Positions 45,597-59,830 of a DNA stretch of 64,000 nt are shown here, in pieces. This stretch comes from JACCZX01 sp963807155 (GTDB lineage Bacteria > Pseudomonadota > Gammaproteobacteria > Burkholderiales > Burkholderiaceae_F): assembly GCA_963807155.1 (NCBI GenBank), contig CAWEAZ010000040.1:37712-101711 (forward strand), written 5' to 3'. Numbering within the stretch: position 1 is the first letter of the stretch; the number at the start of each line of letters is the position of its first letter. The notes under the pieces are model-generated. The model worked only from the letters and a program-made list of their open reading frames with translations, made no database searches and had not been told where the DNA came from. Position numbers and translations under genes: made by a program.

Positions 45597-47883
45597 ATGA
45601 CCGCTGCCAGCGTGCGTAATTACGGCGTCCGTTTGATTTCGATCGCGGGCATTCTTGGCGCGGCGGTTTCGCTCTACAACTACTTCTCTGCAGAGAGCGG
45701 CATTAGCGGTACCCCTGGCGCCATGCTGGTCGTAGTGTCGAGCGCTGTACTCTTTCTTTTCGGCTTTGCGATCGGCGCCGATCGCGCGCGACGTCGTTCG
45801 TGGCGAGTGGTCATTGGCGCCGCGTGCCTGTTTGTCATCCTCGGAACCGCGTTCGCTGGCTACCTCCTCAACAGTCAAGCGCTCGTTGCTCTAATGGTTG
45901 TCGCTCTGCTTGGATGGTGTCTCTATCTCGTCCAACCGCGGCACGCGGCCAGCACGCTGGCGTTTCTTCTGCTGTTGCCACTCGGCATGACAGAAGGCGT
46001 GCAAGCGCAGCAGCGGACTTGGCAGCATTTCAACGGGGACCTGCAGGCACAAAAATATTCAAGCCTGACGCAGATCACGCCCGACAACGTCAAGGACTTG
46101 AGGACTGCGTGGAAGGTCCGTACCGGAGACGTATCCACCGGCTCTGGCGTCGCACGTGCGCCCGGGTCCCATATGGCGAATACCGGCGCAAAGGTGCCTG
46201 CGACGGTGTGGTCGGCGACACCTTTGTTCGTCAACGACACGGTCTATCTCGGTACCCCGTTCTACCGCATCTTTGCGCTCGAACCGGACACCGGAAAGGT
46301 CAAGTGGACATATGACACCAAGGCGGTGCTGAAGGCGCTGACTCAGCCCGATCTGAAGAACCGGGGCGTTGCCTACTGGCAGGCGGACAAACTAGTGCCC
46401 GGCGTCGCCTGCCAGAAGCGCATCTATATCGGCACGATGGACGCCAAGTTGCACGCTGTCGATGCCGATACGGGTAAGCCATGCACCGACTTCGGCGCCA
46501 ACGGCATCGTCGACATCAATCGCTGGAATGTGCAGAACAACAAGTGGCCGCTATCGATCCTGCAACCACCGACCGTGTACAAGGACTATCTGTTCGTCGG
46601 CTGGGCCGGCAAGGATTGGGCTGAATCCGAAGCACCGGCGGGTTCCGTCTTTGCGCTCGACGCGAGAACCGGCGAGCAGCGATGGACCTTTCACCCGCTG
46701 CCCGCGGAGATCGCAGCAAAGACCGGAACCGCGAACGTATGGGCGAGCATGGCGGTCGATACCGCGCGCGAGATCCTGTACATCCCGGTGAGTTCGCCGA
46801 GTCCGAATTTCTACGGCGGCAACCGGCTTACTCCGATTCCGCTCGGTACCTCGGTTACCGCGCTCGAAATTGCGACCGGCAAAGTCATCTGGAGCAGGCA
46901 GTTGGTCCATCACGACCTTTGGGATTTCGATACCAATTCCGCGCCGACGCTGGTCGATATCACGAAGGACGGCAAGACGATTCCCGCCTCTGGTGCAAAC
47001 CTCAAAGCAGGGCTTCCTGTACATCCTGAACCGCTACACAGGTGAGCCCGTTTATCCGATCGAGGAACGGCCGGTGCCGAAGTCGTCGGTGCCGGGCGAG
47101 GCCGCTTCGCCAACGCAGCCCTTTGTGCCGCTTCCCAAACCGGTCGTCGACGACACGTGGCCCGGTGTATTTCGACTGGCCGACATCGCCAGCTTCGGCT
47201 ATTGCAGCAGGAAGTTGAAGGAGCTCACTTACGAGGGCCGGTTCACACCGCCGAGCCTGAAAGGCTCGCTCATTTACCCAGCCACCATCGGTGGTGTCGA
47301 ATGGGGTGGCGGCGCGGTCGATCCGAACAAGCAGATATTCGTCGTTAACAACTCGAGTGCAGTGCAGATATACAAACTGATACCGCGCAAGGAGTACGAC
47401 GCAGCACTCGCGTCGGGCGGATCGGAAACCGCCGGCCTTTTCCCGATGACCGGTAGCCCGTATGGCATTCAGCTAACGACGTTTCTGAATCCAATCGGCA
47501 TGCCGTGCTGGAAGCCGCCCTACGGATCGCTGTCTGCGTACGATCTGAAGACCGGCGCGTTGCTTTGGAAGAAGCCATTGGGGCAGGTGCAAAAGTGGGG
47601 CTTCTACATGCCGGAGTCATGGGGATCGATCACGATTGGCGGGCCGGTCATCACCGCGAGCGGGTTGATCTTCATCGGCGCGTCGATGGATTCGAGAGTG
47701 CGAGCGATTGATCTGAAAACCGGACAGGTGCTGTGGAAGGCACTTGTTTCGGCACCCGCCGTCGCGCTGCCTGCCGTCTACGAATACAAGGGTAAGCAAT
47801 ACGTCGTCTTCGCCGCCGGAGGAAACTCGATCCTTACTCCGCGCGTTAGCGACGAGATCGTCGCGTTCAGTTTGCCGAACTGA
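45597..47883 (+). CDS. Membrane-bound PQQ-dependent dehydrogenase (glucose/quinate/shikimate type), one frameshift
   Basis: Quinoprotein that oxidises a sugar or cyclic polyol in the periplasm and passes electrons to ubiquinone. The N-terminus has about five membrane helices (to residue ~130), then an eight-bladed PQQ propeller beginning TWQHFNGDLQAQKYSSLTQ. No cytochrome c domain. GGAGG stands five bases before ATG 45597. The frame breaks near 46987 (one extra base before LVQTSKQGFLYILNRY). The span 2287 bp is 3n+1, giving 761 residues, close to family size. Substrate cannot be read; the glucose-type topology is clear. PQQ synthesis genes are not in the window. Confidence 0.9.
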
Positions 47884-47938
47884 GTTCAGCGACAGCTAAC
47901 GCATGCTCGAATGAACTCTCCGGACCACAGTCGCTCGA

Positions 47939-49125
47939 ATGAACTTCACGGCTTCTCGGAGACTGCATCTCACTGCAGCTGTGGCATTGCTGATTGTTGT
48001 GCCTAGTGCGTCGGCTGCCGAATCTCCAGACGGAAAGGCGCTGGCCACCGAGCTGTTCACCTATCTGGGTTTGGATCAGACAAGACGAGGCCAACTGGAG
48101 GCCGGCGAAGTGGTGCATAACGGGCTTTCGGGGGCCGAGCGGCTCCCCGATGAAATCGTCGCCGCCGGCGCGATGCTGCTCGTGAAGGCGCCGGAAGCTG
48201 GAGTGGTGGTCGATGCCTTTCTACACTCCGAAACCTTCCTGCGCATTTTTCAGGTTCGCCGCCACCAAGCTCTGCAAGGAGGAAGTCCTGAGCTCGCTGC
48301 CTTTAACACGCTGCCGCTCCCCGACACGGCCCGGCTGCGAGAAATCGTCAAAGCGCCGGCTCGTTATTAATGAACCTGAGCAAGGCCGAGACCGAGAAGC
48401 TCAAGTCGCTGAGTCCGACAAGCGACGATCTGCAGAGCCGGTTCCGCACGACCTTCGCGCAGATTCTGTCTGCCCGGCTCAATGCCTATGTGAAGGCCGG
48501 TCTCGCGGGCGAGCAGTCTTATGTGCGTGACAACGGCAATGTGGTCAATCCCGCCGCAGAACTTCGCACCGCGATACGCAGCCTTGCGTTTCTTGCGGAT
48601 GAGTTTCCCGGCTTTGTAGATGCTCTGGGAAAGCCGTCGAGCTCGGCGGGTTCAGCACTGACGCAAAATTACTATTGGATGGAGCGCCCGGTGGACAAGG
48701 AAAATGTTCTTGTCCTGTCTGCGGAGCAGCGACAAAAACAAGCCAAGGCGGCCGTCGGCGCCGACCTGCACTTTTATGCTTCCCGCGACTACAACAGCAT
48801 GCTCACGTTGATCGGCGTCGTGCCATACGGCGGAGATTGGATGGTCTTCGCGATTAACCACACCTTTACCGACCGGGTCACAGGCTTCGGGTCCACCGTC
48901 AGACGCGCCGTCGGTCGCGACCTAGTGGCTACCGAACTTGGGAAGCACTTGCGGCCGTCGGCTAGAGGTTCCGAAGTAGGACACGTGCCCTTGAATTGGG
49001 AGCCGTTGGGAAGCGAAACCGGCAGTGGCTCTGCCGTGCCAGCGGCAAGAATAGCTGCGTTCGACCTAGCGCGCGGCCTTCGGCATCAAGCCTTCTTCTC
49101 CCGTGGCAAGCGCCCCAGTAAATAA
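47939..49125 (+). CDS. Exported protein of unknown function, probable frameshift
   Basis: A signal peptide (LHLTAAVALLIVVPSASA) opens a first part ending in TAA at 48370. A second open frame starts at ATG 48370, sharing a base with that stop (TAATG), and continues to 49125. Together they would be one protein of about 395 residues if one base is missing near 48350, and the span is 3n+2 as expected. The second part has a conserved-looking block (ADLHFYASRDYNSMLTLIGVV) and no signal of its own, which favours one gene. Alternatively two coupled genes. Function unknown. The 3' end overlaps the convergent AhpD-like gene by 40 bases. Confidence 0.65.
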
Positions 49126-49693
49126 AACTCATCATTCGGCCGCATGCCGATCATGTTCGCCATTCGATTCGACAGCGCAAAGAACGCGGCGATCGCGCCG
49201 ATGTCCCAGATGTCTTCATCGCTGAACCCTTGCTTGCGTAACGCATCGAAGTCGGCGTCCTCGATCGTCGCTGACGCAGTAGCGACCTTCATCGCAAATG
49301 CAAGCATCGCCTTCTGGCGCTCGCCGTGATGTCTGCCTTGCGATAGTTAGCCGCGATCTGATCGGCAATCAGCGGCTGCTTTTCGTACACCCGCAGAATC
49401 GCACCGTGCGCAACGATGCAGTACAGGCAATCGTTGGCGCCACTGGTGGCGACGACGATCATTTCCTTTTCACCTTTCGTCAGCCCCGAATCGCGCAGCA
49501 TCAGCGCATCGTGGTACGCGAAGAACGCACGGCATTCGTCGGGCCGGTGTGCCAATGTCAGGAACACATTCGGCACGAAGCCCGCTTTTTCCTGTACTTC
49601 GAGCATGCGTGCGCGCAAATCTTCGGGCACGTCGTCGATCGACGGCACCGGATAGCGGCTGATCGGTTTCTTGGCCGGGTTGATCTCTTTCAT
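49086..49693 (-). CDS. AhpD-like peroxidase-related protein (carboxymuconolactone decarboxylase fold), one frameshift
   Basis: Small all-helical protein with the redox motif CLYCIVAHG (CxxC plus His), as in AhpD and peroxidase-related enzymes that reduce peroxides. The frame breaks near 49322, where one G appears to be missing between RKADIT and ERQKAMLAF. The span 608 bp is 3n+2, giving about 202 residues with the typical C-terminal FFALSNRMANMIGMRPNDEF. The start ATG overlaps the msbA stop (ATGA), so it is coupled to msbA. Confidence 0.87.
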
Positions 49694-51492
49694 TTGACCT
49701 GCTCCGATAGCTCCGTCCGCTGCGCGGGCGAATGCGTCGCGAACTGAATCTCATACAAGTGCGCGTATAGACCTCCACGCGCCAGCAACTGTCGATGGCT
49801 TCCGATTTCGACGATCCGTCCGTGCTCGAGCACGACGATGCGGTCAGCGCGCTCGATCGTCGATAGCCGGTGCGCAACGACGAACGTGGTTCGGCCCTGC
49901 ATCAGCCGCTCGAGCGATGTCTGAATGTAGCGCTCGGACTCAGAGTCGAGTGCCGAAGTGGCTTCGTCGAGCAACAGAATCGGGGCATCCTTCAGCAATG
50001 CACGCGCGATAGAAATCCGCTGGCGCTGCCCGCCCGACAGCCTGGCAGCGCTTTCCCCGATCGGCGTATCGAAACCTTTCGGCAGCGATTCAATCAGCGG
50101 CAACAGGAACGCCGCTTCTGCCACTTCGCGCACTCGCTCCTTCGAAGCAGCTCGTTGTCCACCGTACGCAATGTTTGCTGCGACGGTATCGTCGAACAAC
50201 ACGATGTCCTGCGAGACGAGCGCGATCTGCCGCCGCAGGCTTGCCAACGTCAGGTGATGAATCGGCACGCCATCGAGCACGATCTCGCCCGAGGTCGGAC
50301 TGATAAAGCGCGGTATCAGATTGATCAAAGTGGTCTTGCCACTGCCCGACGGTCCGACCAGCGCAATCATTTCGCCGGGCGCGACGTCAAGGTCAATGCC
50401 TGTCAACGCATCAGCGGTTGTGTTCGGGTAGCGGAATGCCACGCGCCTGAACTCGACTTTCCCGCGCGCCTTTTCCATCGTGCTCTTGCCGGTGTCTTCC
50501 TCGGTTGGCAAATCCATCATGCCGAACACGCTCTGCGCGGCCGCTGCCATCCGAGCCAGCGGTCCGTTCAGAGAAGCGAGGTGCCGCAGAGCGGGCAGCA
50601 GCAACAACGCGGCGGCCAGAAACGTGACGAAGTCACCGGCCGATAGCTGCGTATCGCGCGCTTGCCACAGCGCGACCATCATCACAACTGCCACGCCGAA
50701 CGCACCCGCAATCTGCGTCAACGGAGTTGCAGCAGACCACGCGACCTGCATGCGCATCGCAAATCCGCGCAGCCTCGCGTTGATGTGGCGAAAGCGCTCG
50801 TTTTCGTAGCCTTCGCCGTCGTAAATCTTGACCACTCGCCTACCTTCGTGCACCTCCTGCACCGAGCGCGTCATCTCGCCCAGCATCACCTGATTCTCGA
50901 CATTAAGGCGCCGCAAACGGCGATTGAATGCGCGCAGTATCAACGCGATCACCGGAGCAATTGCCAAGGCAACAAGCGTCAATTGCCAGTTGTAATAAAG
51001 AAGCATCCCCAGCAACAAAATGACGATCAGAGAGTCGCGCACGGCAGTGCTCAACACCTCTGCAGCCAGATTCAACGCATTGGTCGCCTCGTTGACGAAC
51101 TTCGAAATCACGATACTCGACGGCATCTGCTCGAACGTCTCGGCCCGCCAGCGCAGCATGCGATCGAACATCGTCATGCGCAGGTTCATCAGGACCGATT
51201 GGGAGATGCGGTTCAGCAGATAGGAGCTGGCAAAGCTTGCAAGCCCCCGCACGATGAACAGCCCGACAAACGCAAGCGGTAACCACATCAAGCTGCTCGA
51301 ATTGCGTTCAAGCAACGCGCGGTCGGTCAGCACGCCGGTCAGCTTCGCCAGAATAGGATCGGTCGCTGCAGCGACTGCCGTGGCCAGCAACGCAAACGCC
51401 AGCACCTTTCGATGACCGAGCACCATGCCGAACAACCGGCGCAGGTTCGGATCGTCGAGCAACCGCGGTTGCGGCGGGGACGAACTCGTCAT
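49690..51492 (-). CDS. msbA: Lipid A export ATP-binding/permease MsbA
   Basis: Flips lipid A-core from the inner to the outer face of the inner membrane. 600 residues: six-helix ABC membrane domain, then an ATPase domain with Walker A GPSGSGKTTL, signature LSGGQRQRISIARALL and Walker B ILLLDEATSALD. The family block RIVVLEHGRIVEIGSHRQLL closes the domain. Other type-I ABC exporters are possible, but size and the lipopolysaccharide neighbours support MsbA. Divergent from the heptosyltransferase gene with 107 bases between. Confidence 0.9.
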   Translation of the reverse strand: MTSSSPPQPRLLDDPNLRRLFGMVLGHRKVLAFALLATAVAAATDPILAKLTGVLTDRALLERNSSSLMWLPLAFVGLFIVRGLASFASSYLLNRISQSVLMNLRMTMFDRMLRWRAETFEQMPSSIVISKFVNEATNALNLAAEVLSTAVRDSLIVILLLGMLLYYNWQLTLVALAIAPVIALILRAFNRRLRRLNVENQVMLGEMTRSVQEVHEGRRVVKIYDGEGYENERFRHINARLRGFAMRMQVAWSAATPLTQIAGAFGVAVVMMVALWQARDTQLSAGDFVTFLAAALLLLPALRHLASLNGPLARMAAAAQSVFGMMDLPTEEDTGKSTMEKARGKVEFRRVAFRYPNTTADALTGIDLDVAPGEMIALVGPSGSGKTTLINLIPRFISPTSGEIVLDGVPIHHLTLASLRRQIALVSQDIVLFDDTVAANIAYGGQRAASKERVREVAEAAFLLPLIESLPKGFDTPIGESAARLSGGQRQRISIARALLKDAPILLLDEATSALDSESERYIQTSLERLMQGRTTFVVAHRLSTIERADRIVVLEHGRIVEIGSHRQLLARGGLYAHLYEIQFATHSPAQRTELSEQVK

Positions 51493-51599
51493 GGTGTCGC
51501 GTGCCAGAATTCTGTTGTGCGATTACTTCTTCGACGGCCGCGCTTAGTGTATGCGAAGCACCTCGATGCAAAGCATCCGAGCCAGGGTCCGCGTCGATC

Positions 51600-52497
51600 A
51601 TGAAGCCCTTGATCGTTCGTCTGCCGAATCATGTGGGAGACGCATGTATGGCGCTGCCGGCGCTCGATCTGCTGGCCGATCGGGGCTTTGCACTGACGCT
51701 GGCCGGCCGTCCGTGGGCCAAGCCCCTGTTTTCTGCCTATCCGTGGAAGGTCGTTTCCTTATCGGGCTCGCGTATCCAGGCGTTGCGCGATACCCACGTG
51801 GATATCAGGACTGCTGTTGACCAACTCGTTCAGCACCGCGCTTGAATTTAGGCTGGCTGGTATTTCAGCCATCGGTTACGCGCGCGATGCGCGCTCATGG
51901 TTACTGCGTAAAGCGATCGCGGTTGACGCGAGAGATCACATGGTCGAGTACTACCACCGGCTCGCCCGCGTACTTGTCGGCACCTCACCCGAGGTTCCGC
52001 GCGACTTCCGATTGCGCATCGGCGAGCCTGCTCGACAACGTGCGCAGGACTTGCTGGCCGGGCACAACATAGGCTCGAAGTACGTCGTGCTCTGCCCGGT
52101 AGCGGTCGGATTTCATCGCGGGAAAGTCAAAGCGTGGGACGGTTTCACGCGGCTGAATGTCGAGCTACTTGCCGACGGCATACAAGTCGTCGCGATGCCG
52201 GGTCCGAACGAATCCGCTGCGGTGCGCGAGGCGTTACCAGGCGCCACCGTGTTGCCCGAATCAGATGTCGCCACTTTTTCTGCAGTCCTTGCGGGTTCCT
52301 CACTGGTTGTGGCCAATGACAGCGGCGCCGGGCACTTGGCGGCAGCGGCAGGGACACGACTGATCAGTGTCTTTGGCGTCACCGAGCCTGAAAAAACACG
52401 GCCGTGGAGCACAAGAGCCACGTTGATAGGTTCAGGCAGCGGCTGGCCAGGTTATCAAGAAGTTCGATCTGCGGTCGACTCGGCGCTGCGCAACTGA
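51600..52497 (+). CDS. Heptosyltransferase-like glycosyltransferase (GT9), one frameshift
   Basis: GT9 family enzyme that adds heptose (or a related sugar) to the lipopolysaccharide core. N-terminus MKPLIVRLPNHVGDACMALP and C-terminal nucleotide-sugar site VVANDSGAGHLAAAAGT with VFGVTEPEKTRPW are typical of WaaF-like proteins. The frame breaks at 51807 (one extra A before GLLLTNSFSTALEFRLAG). The span 898 bp is 3n+1, giving 298 residues, a little short for WaaF. The 3' end overlaps the convergent GT25/ligase gene by 43 bases. Confidence 0.87.
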
Positions 52498-54461
52498 CTT
52501 CCTTTGGCGGTCTCCGGCGCAAGACAGACTCCAAGAAGGATCGCAATGAGATGTCCTTCATTGAAGGTATGAAAGTGCGAGCTGAATAGGCTCGTCAAGC
52601 ACCAAGCCAATAACAGCGCAATACCAACCAATCGAAAGGGCCCGGATGCCGGCTGTCGAAGCGCCGAGAAAAGAAACCACGAAAACGCGGCCAATCCGAG
52701 CAAACCGGTTTCCGCCAGTATCAGCAGATATTGATTATGAGGATCTTCGGTCAGCGTGGCTTTCCATCCCTTGTAGCGTTCGCTGACGACTCGCCGATAT
52801 TGCTCGGGAAACGACCCGAGGCCATGCCCAACTAGCGGCGCTTCTCTAACAATCGCCGTCGTGCTTTCCCACATGACTACGCGAATCCCCATAGAGGTCA
52901 GTTGGGCACCGTCCGTCTGGGTCACTTCTTGCACGGCTTGCTCGATTTTCTGATTGATGACCGGCGAAAACTGCAGCGCTGCCAAGATCAATACGAGCAC
53001 GCCGGCGAGCGCAACGCCGCGCGCGCGGCCACGCCAGAGGCCGAGTGCAACGGCGACCGATGTGACCGCGAGAGCGACATGTCCGCTACGGGCATACGCA
53101 ACAAACACGACGTTGGTGGCCATCAAGACTGCCGCAGAACCCCATAGCCATTGCTGCCACGAACCGCGTCGCGCGTGCGCGAGCAATACAAGCGCGAGCA
53201 ATGCGCCGGTTGTCAGCGCTAAGCCTTGCGTTACGTGATTGCGCAGAATGATTCCGTGTGCCACGTCAGACGTCGCTTGCGCCGCCCCGAAGTCAAACTT
53301 GAAGAAAGAGGCCGCAGCCGCCGCGGTCGCGGCGACGACGAACGCGGTAGCAAAGGCGAGCTTCGAAAAGCGAGTGTCGAAAATCGCGAGCGCTATGAAC
53401 AGCCACAGGAAATGGCGCCATCCGACCCACGCTTTGAGCGCAACGAACAACGGCGCCTCGCTCCACGCGACGGACAGCAGCAGGATCCCAAGGAACACGA
53501 GGCACGCTTTGCCAAGCGGCTGATGCCCCGCCCACTTCACGCGCTGCACGCACGATGGTGCCGCAATGAACGAAAGCAGCATGACCCCCGCTGCGATGTT
53601 CGCAACCGCAGCGCCTGTGAACGTCCCGATTGCGACCAGCGCGGCGGCGATGCGCGCAATTGCAAGCGCCGATCTGTCTCGACTCAGCTCGCTCGCGCTT
53701 AACGAGCCAGGCGCGACGAATCCGCTGATTCCGTCGCGCTTCATGGTCCGCCGCCACCAGCGATCCCACCGGAAGCGCAGCCCCGTCCACGCCCTGCTGC
53801 GACCGATACGCTTTCTATCCAGCACGCTTGCAAAGCGTCCGTTCATGCTGCCTTGCTCAACAATCGGATCGCGGAGCCAGTAGTGCACAACGCCCATCGC
53901 CGCGTCAGCTTCGCGCATCAGCCAGTCAGCCGGCCGGGTGATCTTATGACGGGCAACGTACTCGAGCCGCAGTCGAGCTGCCCGCTCGTCAAATACTGTC
54001 GCGTCGGTTGCCGGCAAAGCCAGTTTCGTTTTCACCAGCACCGAATCCGAGCGCTCCGCGGGGGCTACATACTTGTTGTCTCCGCACCCGAGATAGACCA
54101 TGTACGGATGCTCGATCAAATCAGCGTCGCGCATTGCGGCGCTGAACACCTGGGAGAAGTTCCGCGCCAGCATCGCGTCGTCTTCGAACACCAGTACTCG
54201 CCGGTAGCCGCGCTCGACGCAGCGCTTCCAGGTTTCGATGTGCTTCAGTACCAGCGAATGCTGCGGCGGACCCATATCGCTCGTAGCAAACGTGGCAGCT
54301 ACGAGCTGGGGGTCCAGCTCGGCCGCGTCGTGCTCAAAAATCCATTCGAACGCGATACTGTGGTTTCGTAGCTCCGCTTCTATGTGTGCAATACGATCGC
54401 GAAACGACCGCACCGACAATACAAAGACTGCGTCGACCTGCTCGTTTACGGGGGTGTGCAA
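52455..54461 (-). CDS. GT25 glycosyltransferase fused to an O-antigen ligase (WaaL-type)
   Basis: One open frame with two functions. Residues to about 250 are a GT25 lipopolysaccharide glycosyltransferase (DAVFVLSVRSFRDRIAHIE, metal motif VLVFEDDAML). From about 290 on come ten or so membrane helices and a Wzy_C region (GHGLGSFPEQYRR, EDPHNQYLLILAETGLLG) of O-antigen ligase/polymerase type. TTG 54461 is a guess at the start; TTG 54536 is also in frame. The joint reads WWRRTMKRDGIS. That ATG followed by A would form a normal ATGA overlap of two separate genes, so the fusion may be made by a missing or extra base. Confidence 0.8.
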   Translation of the reverse strand: MHTPVNEQVDAVFVLSVRSFRDRIAHIEAELRNHSIAFEWIFEHDAAELDPQLVAATFATSDMGPPQHSLVLKHIETWKRCVERGYRRVLVFEDDAMLARNFSQVFSAAMRDADLIEHPYMVYLGCGDNKYVAPAERSDSVLVKTKLALPATDATVFDERAARLRLEYVARHKITRPADWLMREADAAMGVVHYWLRDPIVEQGSMNGRFASVLDRKRIGRSRAWTGLRFRWDRWWRRTMKRDGISGFVAPGSLSASELSRDRSALAIARIAAALVAIGTFTGAAVANIAAGVMLLSFIAAPSCVQRVKWAGHQPLGKACLVFLGILLLSVAWSEAPLFVALKAWVGWRHFLWLFIALAIFDTRFSKLAFATAFVVAATAAAAASFFKFDFGAAQATSDVAHGIILRNHVTQGLALTTGALLALVLLAHARRGSWQQWLWGSAAVLMATNVVFVAYARSGHVALAVTSVAVALGLWRGRARGVALAGVLVLILAALQFSPVINQKIEQAVQEVTQTDGAQLTSMGIRVVMWESTTAIVREAPLVGHGLGSFPEQYRRVVSERYKGWKATLTEDPHNQYLLILAETGLLGLAAFSWFLFSALRQPASGPFRLVGIALLLAWCLTSLFSSHFHTFNEGHLIAILLGVCLAPETAKGSQLRSAESTADRTS

Positions 54462-54605
54462 TCGATCGTCCGACAGTAGATGGAAGAGGCAGAAGCCACG
54501 AGGGCCGGATCCGGGCGCTGTCCGAGCGGCCTGCAAAGCGCGATTGTAGAGAACCGTGATGCTCGAAAGCAGCCGTAAGATGCCGCTCGCCTGACAGCGC
54601 CGAAC

Positions 54606-55364
54606 ATGAAAACCCGCCTGAGCGTTGCCATCATCACACTGAACGAGGAACGCAACCTAGCCGACTGCCTCGCGAGCGTGGCATTTGCCGATGAGATCGT
54701 CGTCGTGGACGGCGGCAGTCGAGACCGCACGTGCGAGATCGCGCGGGCGGCCGGCGCGCGCGTCATCGAGGCACCCGATTGGCCGGGTTTCGGCGTGCAG
54801 AAGAACCGCGCGATCGACGCATGCTCGGGCGATTGGGTGCTCTCGATCGACGCGGACGAGCGTGTACCGCAAGACTTGCGCAACGAAATTCAGAGCGTGC
54901 TCAGCAATCCGGCATTCGATGCTTATGAAATGCCTCGCAGCTCCTACTACTGCGGGCGCTTCATGCGGCATTCAGGCTGGTGGCCGGACTACGTTCGACG
55001 ACTGTTCCGACGTGGTACCGCGAGATTTTCGTCAGCGCCGGTGCATGAGTCCTTGCAGACGGACGGAAAGATTGGCCGGCTGGGCAGCCCGCTCGAGCAT
55101 TGGAGCTTTCGCACCATGGAACAGGTGCTGCACAAGGTCAATCACTATTCGTCGCTGTCGGCACCGATGGTGCTGCAGCGCGGACGCCGGCCGACCGTCA
55201 TGACCGCAGTCCTCCACGGCGCTTCCGCGTTCTTCCGCACTTACTTTCTGAAGCGCGGCTTTCTGGACGGCAGCCATGGCTTCATGCTCGCAGTCAGTAA
55301 CGCCGAAGGCTCGTATTACCGCTACATAAAGGCGATGTTGCTGCATCGGCAATCGCGCGACTGA
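54606..55364 (+). CDS. GT2 glycosyltransferase, WaaE/KdtX-like
   Basis: 252-residue family 2 glycosyltransferase acting on the lipopolysaccharide core. IITLNEERNLADCLASV and DEIVVVDGGSRDRT mark the nucleotide-sugar site, SIDADERVP the DxD-type metal motif, and WWPDYVRRLFRRG is the WaaE/LgtF-type acceptor region. These enzymes often add glucose to a core heptose, but the sugar here is inferred only. ATG 54606 is clear. Five bases before the next glycosyltransferase gene. Confidence 0.9.
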   Translation: MKTRLSVAIITLNEERNLADCLASVAFADEIVVVDGGSRDRTCEIARAAGARVIEAPDWPGFGVQKNRAIDACSGDWVLSIDADERVPQDLRNEIQSVLSNPAFDAYEMPRSSYYCGRFMRHSGWWPDYVRRLFRRGTARFSSAPVHESLQTDGKIGRLGSPLEHWSFRTMEQVLHKVNHYSSLSAPMVLQRGRRPTVMTAVLHGASAFFRTYFLKRGFLDGSHGFMLAVSNAEGSYYRYIKAMLLHRQSRD

Positions 55365-55368
55365 TGCA

Positions 55369-56178
55369 ATGTTGATCTCAGTCGTGGTCGCCACGTACAA
55401 CCGCCCCGATGCACTGGCTGCGGTACTGCGGAGTCTTGGAAAACAGGACGACCGTCAATTCGAAGTCATCGTCGCGGACGACGGATCCAGAAGCGACACC
55501 GAAGACGCGGTCAAGCGTGCGCAGGCGACGCTGCCGGTGCCGCTGACTCACGTCTGGCAGGAAGACACGGGGTTTCGTCTGGCTGCGGTCAGAAACCGCG
55601 CCACCGCGCGGGCCGCCGGCGATTATCTGATCTATCTGGACGGTGACTGCATCGTGCGCAAGCACTTCGTTCGCGCTCACCGTGATCTGGCAGAAACCGG
55701 CTGGTGCGTGACGGGTGGACGTGTGCTACTGAGCGAAGCGTTCACGCATCAGGCGTTGGCGAACGACACTGCCATCGAAAATTGGAGCGTCGCCGATGCG
55801 GCCATTGCCGCGATGCAAGGAAAGGTCAATCGTGCAATGTCGCTGCCGCGGCTGCCACTGGGCCCATTGCGCAAATTAGGCGCGCGTCGCTGGCAGCGGC
55901 TTAGGGGCTGCAACTTCAGCGCGTTTCGCACCGACATCGAAAAAGTCAATGGCTTCGACGAATGTTTTCAGGGATGGGGCTTCGAGGACTCGGACTTCGC
56001 CGCGCGCCTGATCGAATCCGGTGTGCAATTAAAGAACGGCCGACTTGCAACCAACGTGTATCACCTCTGGCATCCCGAAAACGACCGCACGGCGCAGGGC
56101 GAGAATTGGCAGCGCTTTCAGGCCCGCATCAATGCACACGAAACGCGCGCGCAAATGGGACTCGATCAGTATCGGTGA
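55369..56178 (+). CDS. GT2 glycosyltransferase with galactosyltransferase-like C-terminus
   Basis: 269 residues. GT-A domain opening SVVVATYNRPDALAAVL, with VIVADDGS and metal motif IYLDGDCIV. The C-terminal part has RGCNFSAFRTDIEKVNGFDE and GWGFEDSDFAARLI, as in GT7/polysaccharide glycosyltransferases. Probably builds core or capsule sugars with the upstream gene. Ends four bases before the convergent dnaE stop. Donor and acceptor unknown. Confidence 0.88.
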   Translation: MLISVVVATYNRPDALAAVLRSLGKQDDRQFEVIVADDGSRSDTEDAVKRAQATLPVPLTHVWQEDTGFRLAAVRNRATARAAGDYLIYLDGDCIVRKHFVRAHRDLAETGWCVTGGRVLLSEAFTHQALANDTAIENWSVADAAIAAMQGKVNRAMSLPRLPLGPLRKLGARRWQRLRGCNFSAFRTDIEKVNGFDECFQGWGFEDSDFAARLIESGVQLKNGRLATNVYHLWHPENDRTAQGENWQRFQARINAHETRAQMGLDQYR

Positions 56179-56182
56179 TGTT

Positions 56183-59647
<3,465 letters not shown>

Positions 59648-59830
59648 CGAACGATTTTGCCATCGCGATCGCGCTGAAACTGTGGATAACCGACCGATGG
59701 CGCCAATTACTGCGCATTCTGCGGCGAAACCTTTGGAACGCCCAGAAATACCGCTTGCCCAACCCTTTTGTCAGCCGCGACGAACGGCTATCGTTATCCC
59801 AATGGCGTTACAACATTTCCAGGAGACCGC

